Below the pieces are notes generated by a model. It was not told the DNA's origin. It searched no databases and saw nothing but the letters and a program-made list of their open reading frames with translations. A stretch of DNA of 64,000 bases from Sphingomonas gei. Its GTDB lineage: Bacteria; Pseudomonadota; Alphaproteobacteria; Sphingomonadales; Sphingomonadaceae. The stretch covers positions 310,001 through 374,000 of the forward strand of contig NZ_SRXT01000007.1 of assembly GCF_004792685.1 (NCBI RefSeq), written 5' to 3'. The position numbers and the translations under genes were made by a program. Positions 59,437-64,000 of this stretch are shown here, piece by piece. Position 1 is the first letter of the stretch; the number at the start of each line of letters is the position of its first letter.

Positions 59437-62367
59437 ATGGAAGCGCGCATTTCCCATATCAACTCGCGCACCGGTGCATCTGCGGCTGCAGTAGTGCTGG
59501 CACTCACAGCAGCTGCCGATGCGGCGGCGCAGACCGCCGAGCCGGTACCCGTGGCGACCGAGGCACAGACCGCGCCCGCCGACGAGGCGCAACAGGGGGA
59601 CGAAGTCGTCGTCACCGGCTTCCGCCAGTCGCTCCAGGCAGCGCTGAATGTGAAGCGCAATTCGGTGGCGGCGGTCGACGCGATCATCGCCGAAGACATC
59701 GCCAAATTCCCCGACCAGAACCTCGCCGAATCGCTCCAGCGCATTCCCGGCGTCTCGATCCAGCGCGACGCGGGCGAAGGCCGCGCGATCACGGTGCGCG
59801 GGCTCAGCGCGCAATATACCCGCGTGCGCCTCAACGGGCTCGAAACGGTGGCCACTTCTACCGACGGCGCCAGCGCCAATCGCGATCGCGCCTTTGACTT
59901 CAACGTCTTCGCGTCGGAGCTGTTCACCTCGCTGGTCGTCCACAAGACTGCCGAGGCGTCGCTCGATGAAGGCTCACTGGGCGCCGTGGTCGACCTCAAC
60001 ACGGGCAATCCGCTCGCCGGCAAATATGGCCTCACCGCGGTCGCCTCGGGACAGGCGAGCTATAACGACTTGTCGAAGAACTGGGGTCCGCGCCTCGCCG
60101 GCCTGTTGTCGTGGAAGTCGCCCGACGGCCAGTTCGGCGTCGCGGTTTCGTCGGCATATCAGAAGACCGACAATCTCGAATTGGGCAACAACACGGTGCG
60201 CTGGGCGCAGGCCCAGTTCGACTCGGTCGACGGCACGCCGTGCTTCTACGACACCACCGGCACTGGCGCCGCTTTGGCCTATACCACCCCGCGCGCGAAC
60301 AGTGGCGGCCGCTATCGCCCGAGCGCGGCATGCGACCAGGCGACGCTTGCATTCCATCCGCGCATTCCGCGCTACGGCGAAGTTCGTCACGATCGCGAGC
60401 GGCTCGGCCTGACCGGCAGCGTGCAATGGGCACCGAGCGATGCCACCAAAGTGTCGATCGACGCGCTCTATTCGCGCTTCAACGAGGTTCGCGAAGAGAA
60501 ATGGGGCGAAGTCCTGCTGCGCTCCAACGAGCGGTCGATCGACGTGGTCAACCCGTTGTATGACGACAATAACAACATGGTTTCGGGCACGTTGAACGAT
60601 GCCTGGGTGCGGACCGAGCATTATTGGCGCGAATCCAAGACGTCCTTCTATCAGGTCGGCGGCAGCTGGGATCAGGATCTCGGTGACAGCTTCCGCTTCA
60701 CTCTGCTGGGCGGCATTTCGAAATCGAACGCCGACATTCCGGTCGAGACCACCTTCGTGTTCGACGACCGCGACGCGCAAGGCTATGTCTTCGACTATTC
60801 CGACATGCGCTCGCCGAAGCTCACTTTCGGCACCAGCGTGACCGACCCCGCCAACTTCCAGCTGGCCGAGATACGGGATCGCCCGTCGAACGTGGTCAAC
60901 AAGTTCCGCACCGCGCAACTGCGTACCGAATGGGACGCGGCCGAAGGGTTCACGATCAAGACCGGCGGGGTCTATCGCCGCTTCGACTTCGACGTGGAGG
61001 CCTTCCAGCGCGACACTGCGGTCTGCGGCAATGGCGGCCAGGATCTGGTTCTCGGCACGATCACTTGCTCGCCGAACGGCACCTTCGGCGCCAGCGCGGT
61101 GTATGGCTTCCCGGCCACGAGCAGCCTGGCCGAGTTGTTCACCTTGGGCAGTGCGGGTCAGCCGAGCGGCAACGGCAACAGCTGGCTCGTTCCCAACATC
61201 GATGCTGCGGCCGATTTTACCAAGCTCTACAGCCGGCCTCTGGCGCTCGACGTCGGCAACAATCGCAGCGTTACCGAGGAGGTGAAGGGCGGCTATCTCG
61301 AGTTCAACGCGAAGACCAGCGTCGGTTCGGTTGAGGTCGCCGTAAACGCCGGCATCCGTTACGTCCGCACCGATCAGTCCTCTACCGGGATCAACAGCGG
61401 TGCCGAGGTGACGGTAAAGCGCAATTATGAAGACTGGCTGCCGGCGCTCAACGTTGCAGTAAACCTGACTCAGGACCTGATCCTGCGCGGGTCAGCCGCG
61501 AAGGTGATGACGCGCCCGACGCTCGGATCGTTGACGCCGGGCGGTTCGGCCGACGGCTTCAATTATCGCGTGAGTTTCGGCAACCCCAATCTCGATCCGA
61601 CCCGGGCCTCGTCCTACGACGCCGCGATCGAATGGTATTTCGCGCCGCAGTCGATCTTCTCGATCGCGGTGTTCAAGAAGGACATCGACAGCTTCCCCGT
61701 CGCTCGGACTCTGACCAATGTCACGTTCCTGTCGACGGGGTTGCCCGCCTCGGTGCTCGCGGCGTCTTCGCCCGCCGCGCTAAATCCCGGGCAGCAGGCA
61801 CAGCCCATCTGGACTGTCGTCACCACGGGAAATGGTACGGGTGCCGAAGTGAAGGGGATCGAGCTCTCGGTCCAGGCGCCGTTCCGCTTCCTGCCCGGCT
61901 TCCTGCGCAATTTCGGTGGCATCGCCAATGCGACCTTCATCGATTCGAAGGCGCCTTATGCCCAGACGGGACCGTTCACCTCGGCATGCGCGGGCGCCAA
62001 CTGCACCATCGGCGGGGCGCAGTCGATCACGCGCGAGCAGACTCTCCAGGGCCTATCTAAGCGCGCGTTCAATGGGACGCTCTATTACGAGGACAGCCGG
62101 TTCAGCGCGCGTGCTTCGGTGAGCTATCGGGGGCCGTATTTCGATGCATTGTCCGGAACGGGCAATCTGTTCGAAGGCTATAACGCGATCACCAACGTCG
62201 ATGCATCGCTCCGCTACAAGATCACGTCCAATATCGAGCTGTCGCTCGAAGGCAATAATCTGACCGACGCGTATCGCGATCGCTATGTCGATATCGATGC
62301 GAACCGGAACTACGAAAACAACCATTTCGGCCGCACCTTCCTGATCGGAGCGCGCTTCAAACTGTAG
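59437..62367 (+). CDS. TonB-dependent receptor
   Basis: This 976-residue outer-membrane receptor has a signal sequence (VVLALTAAADAAAQ), a TonB-box-like DEVVVTGF, a plug domain (IIAEDIAKFPDQNLAESLQRIPGVSIQRD, ITVRGLSAQYTRVRLNG) and a 22-strand barrel ending in FLIGARFKL. The pattern fits the Xanthomonas/Caulobacter type that takes up plant oligosaccharides. AGGAGG lies just before the ATG. Its place after the pectate lyase remnant and LacI gene suggests a pectin or oligogalacturonide substrate. Confidence 0.96.
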   Translation: MEARISHINSRTGASAAAVVLALTAAADAAAQTAEPVPVATEAQTAPADEAQQGDEVVVTGFRQSLQAALNVKRNSVAAVDAIIAEDIAKFPDQNLAESLQRIPGVSIQRDAGEGRAITVRGLSAQYTRVRLNGLETVATSTDGASANRDRAFDFNVFASELFTSLVVHKTAEASLDEGSLGAVVDLNTGNPLAGKYGLTAVASGQASYNDLSKNWGPRLAGLLSWKSPDGQFGVAVSSAYQKTDNLELGNNTVRWAQAQFDSVDGTPCFYDTTGTGAALAYTTPRANSGGRYRPSAACDQATLAFHPRIPRYGEVRHDRERLGLTGSVQWAPSDATKVSIDALYSRFNEVREEKWGEVLLRSNERSIDVVNPLYDDNNNMVSGTLNDAWVRTEHYWRESKTSFYQVGGSWDQDLGDSFRFTLLGGISKSNADIPVETTFVFDDRDAQGYVFDYSDMRSPKLTFGTSVTDPANFQLAEIRDRPSNVVNKFRTAQLRTEWDAAEGFTIKTGGVYRRFDFDVEAFQRDTAVCGNGGQDLVLGTITCSPNGTFGASAVYGFPATSSLAELFTLGSAGQPSGNGNSWLVPNIDAAADFTKLYSRPLALDVGNNRSVTEEVKGGYLEFNAKTSVGSVEVAVNAGIRYVRTDQSSTGINSGAEVTVKRNYEDWLPALNVAVNLTQDLILRGSAAKVMTRPTLGSLTPGGSADGFNYRVSFGNPNLDPTRASSYDAAIEWYFAPQSIFSIAVFKKDIDSFPVARTLTNVTFLSTGLPASVLAASSPAALNPGQQAQPIWTVVTTGNGTGAEVKGIELSVQAPFRFLPGFLRNFGGIANATFIDSKAPYAQTGPFTSACAGANCTIGGAQSITREQTLQGLSKRAFNGTLYYEDSRFSARASVSYRGPYFDALSGTGNLFEGYNAITNVDASLRYKITSNIELSLEGNNLTDAYRDRYVDIDANRNYENNHFGRTFLIGARFKL

Positions 62368-62385
62368 TCATTCTCGCTGTTCCAA

Positions 62386-62411
62386 CCTCCTCGCTGCTCG
62401 CAGGGAGGAGG
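62386..62411. terminator. Possible terminator between convergent genes
   Basis: CCTCCTC (62386-62392) pairs with GAGGAGG (62405-62411) around a 12-base loop, 19 bases after the receptor stop. No T-run follows, so termination is uncertain. Confidence 0.4.
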
Positions 62412-62424
62412 CATCGTCGCAGCC

Positions 62425-63414
62425 CTAGGCAAGCCCCTGGCTGTGCGCCCAACGCATCAAAAGCTCAGGCCAAGCGCCCGCGGGCTTCCCGACTGCCCCC
62501 GTCATGCCAAAGCCGTGCCCGCCATGGGTGAACAGGTGCGTCTCGACAGGCACGCCCGCGGCTTTGAGCGCGGCGCGCAGCAACAGGCTGTTCTCGACCG
62601 GCACGACATTGTCGTCCTCGGCATGGCAAAGGAAGCAGGGCGGGGTGGTCTTCGACACATTGCGGTGCGGCGAGTGCGCCGCCTCGAGCGCGGTGCTCGC
62701 ATCCTTGCCGATCAATTGCGCGCGCGATCCCATATGCGCGTCCGGCGCCGACATCGAGATGACCGGATAGAGCGGCGCCGCCACGAACGGCCGCGCGGCG
62801 TGCTTGTCGGCCGCATCGACCGGATCATAGGTCTTGACCGCGTGGCGCGTCGCGAGGTCAGCGCAAAGGTGCCCGCCCGCCGAGAAGCCGATCGCGGCGA
62901 CCCGTTCGGGGTCGAGCGCATCGCGAGTCGCACGCGCGCGGATCAGCCGCATCGCGCGCTGGGCATCGGACAATGCGACATCGGGGCCCGCCGCCCAGCC
63001 GTCTCCCGGCAGGCGATAGAACAACACATAAGCGGTGAACCCCTGCGCCGCGAGCCAGCGCGCCAGCACATAGCCTTCATGGTCGAGCACGATCCGCACA
63101 TAGCCGCCGCCGGGCATGATCAGCACCGATGCACCATTGGCGACATGCGGGCGGAACACCGCCATCCGCGGATTGGCGACTCCGCTCACCGCGCGATTGG
63201 GAGTCGCGGCATTGACGCTGCGCTCTTCCACCTTCTCAAGCGGCAGCCTTGCCGGCCTGCCGGGGGCGCCTTTGGGCCACAGGTCGATCGTCTCGACAGG
63301 ATCGGCATATCCCGCGGGCAGCGGCGTGTCGCCGTGCGGCGGCGCACTCTGCGCGTTCGCGACCAGCGGCGCGGCAAGCCCGGCGAGCAGCGCGGTACGG
63401 CGATCGAACTTCAT
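62425..63414 (-). CDS. Secreted alpha/beta hydrolase, likely carbohydrate esterase
   Basis: This 329-residue protein has a twin-arginine-like signal (MKFDRRTALLAGLAAPLVANA). The alpha/beta fold shows MPGGGYVRIVLDHEGY (oxyanion region), the nucleophile serine in GFSAGGHL, an aspartate in HAEDDNVVPVENS and the late histidine in THGGHGFGM. Such proteins near polysaccharide clusters are often acetylesterases for xylan or pectin. AGGAGG lies seven bases before ATG 63414. Confidence 0.88.
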   Translation of the reverse strand: MKFDRRTALLAGLAAPLVANAQSAPPHGDTPLPAGYADPVETIDLWPKGAPGRPARLPLEKVEERSVNAATPNRAVSGVANPRMAVFRPHVANGASVLIMPGGGYVRIVLDHEGYVLARWLAAQGFTAYVLFYRLPGDGWAAGPDVALSDAQRAMRLIRARATRDALDPERVAAIGFSAGGHLCADLATRHAVKTYDPVDAADKHAARPFVAAPLYPVISMSAPDAHMGSRAQLIGKDASTALEAAHSPHRNVSKTTPPCFLCHAEDDNVVPVENSLLLRAALKAAGVPVETHLFTHGGHGFGMTGAVGKPAGAWPELLMRWAHSQGLA

Positions 63415-63443
63415 CCGGCAGCCTCCTGAAAAGTCGCCCGGCT

Positions 63444-64000
63444 TCAGGTGCCGGGCTGGATGTAGGGCACGCGCGCGAACAGTTCGCGCTGCCATTTACG
63501 CGGGTCGTTCTCGATGCGGCTGCGCACATCGAAGACCATCGTCGCGCGCTTGTCGAGGGCGTAAAGCGGCCAGCGCGGCAGCCCGGCATGATTGGGGTCG
63601 CCGGCCCTGGCGAAAGCGACGAAGCTGTCCTGCATCGCCTTCGAGGCCGCGCGTGCGTCAGCGGCGGTGCCGGTTTGCGATCCCTCAGCGGCGAGCGTTC
63701 CGAACACCAACGGGATATCCATCGTATGGAAGGCGCCGCGCCGCGGATCGGTCCGCGAGCCGAAATCGACTTGGTAGACCCAGCCCGATGCGCCGGCCTT
63801 TGCGCGTTCCTCGGCCTCGATCACCTGGCCGCGCCAGCTGCGTCCGGCCGTGGTCGCGTCGTAGAAGACCTGCTCGGGCGTCCAGGCGGGGAATTTGCCG
63901 CGGTATTCGGATACCACCCATTCGGGCAATATGTCGATGCGCAGCTCGGGCGCGATGCGCGCGGCGACATTGTCCCAGCTGAGATCTCGCATTTTCGCTG
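63444..64000 (-). CDS. Carboxylesterase type B, C-terminal part (cut by window edge)
   Basis: About 185 residues up to the C-terminus are visible, and the frame stays open to the window edge. VYQVDFGSRTDPRRGAFHTMDIPLVFGTL carries the catalytic histidine in the usual spacing, followed by MQDSFVAFARAGDPN and WPLYALDKRATMVFD, all typical of type-B carboxylesterases. The nucleophile serine lies outside the window. It is 29 bases upstream of the alpha/beta hydrolase on the same strand, so the two form an operon. Confidence 0.88.
   Translation of the reverse strand, partial: AKMRDLSWDNVAARIAPELRIDILPEWVVSEYRGKFPAWTPEQVFYDATTAGRSWRGQVIEAEERAKAGASGWVYQVDFGSRTDPRRGAFHTMDIPLVFGTLAAEGSQTGTAADARAASKAMQDSFVAFARAGDPNHAGLPRWPLYALDKRATMVFDVRSRIENDPRKWQRELFARVPYIQPGT

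Overview
The window is a stretch of a high-GC alphaproteobacterial chromosome, most likely Sphingomonas or a close sphingomonad. The evidence is the housekeeping order (coaBC-dut, ubiE/ubiB, mutM-rpsT-dnaA, rpmH-rnpA-yidD-yidC-engB), a sphingan-type exopolysaccharide locus, a TonB-dependent receptor beside plant-polymer enzymes, and intergenic palindromes of types common in sphingomonads. Genes are packed tightly. Many adjacent start and stop codons overlap as ATGA, GTGA or TTGA, which implies translational coupling.

Layout. 1-4334: a cut sugar-nucleotide epimerase, then the minus-strand run membrane protein-coaBC-dut-moeB. 4436-10636: a five-gene signalling operon made of a CHASE3 histidine kinase, a stand-alone receiver, a receiver/HisKA_2 kinase, a two-domain KaiC-like ATPase, and a hybrid kinase with a degenerate N-terminal receiver. 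10633-16030: ubiquinone genes ubiB and ubiE, mutM, rpsT and dnaA. 16031-35404: mostly housekeeping (trpS, murJ, secB, a Tim44-like protein, mltA, smr, a GGDEF-EAL protein, dapE, a cupin, a GST, the rpmH-to-engB operon, comM), then two secreted GH43-type genes and tRNA-Leu(CAA). Three families of repeats are scattered here, and one sits in frame inside smr.

35564-56598: an exopolysaccharide locus of the Wzx/Wzy type. It has a priming sugar-phosphate transferase flanked by two paralogous small tail-anchored proteins, an outer-membrane barrel, an export protein, a AAA+ ATPase, a Wzz-like chain-length protein, a P-loop-dead tyrosine-kinase homologue, a WecG/TagA transferase, flippase, polymerase, four GT2 glycosyltransferases, an acyltransferase, and secreted GH10 and GH16 glycanases. 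UDP-glucose dehydrogenase and galU, which supply UDP-glucose and UDP-glucuronate, follow on the other strand.

56697-64000: a pectin or plant-polymer cluster. It holds a LacI-type regulator, a perfect palindromic operator, a badly broken pectate lyase pseudogene, a TonB-dependent receptor with two operator-like half sites upstream, an alpha/beta hydrolase and a cut carboxylesterase.

The most interesting candidates are the KaiC-centred signalling operon, the EPS locus with its dead kinase, AAA+ ATPase and paralogous mini-proteins, the rnpA frame that has no usual start codon after rpmH, and candidate PhaR-like and Fur-like sites in the EPS region. All family calls come from reading motifs by eye; no database search was run.
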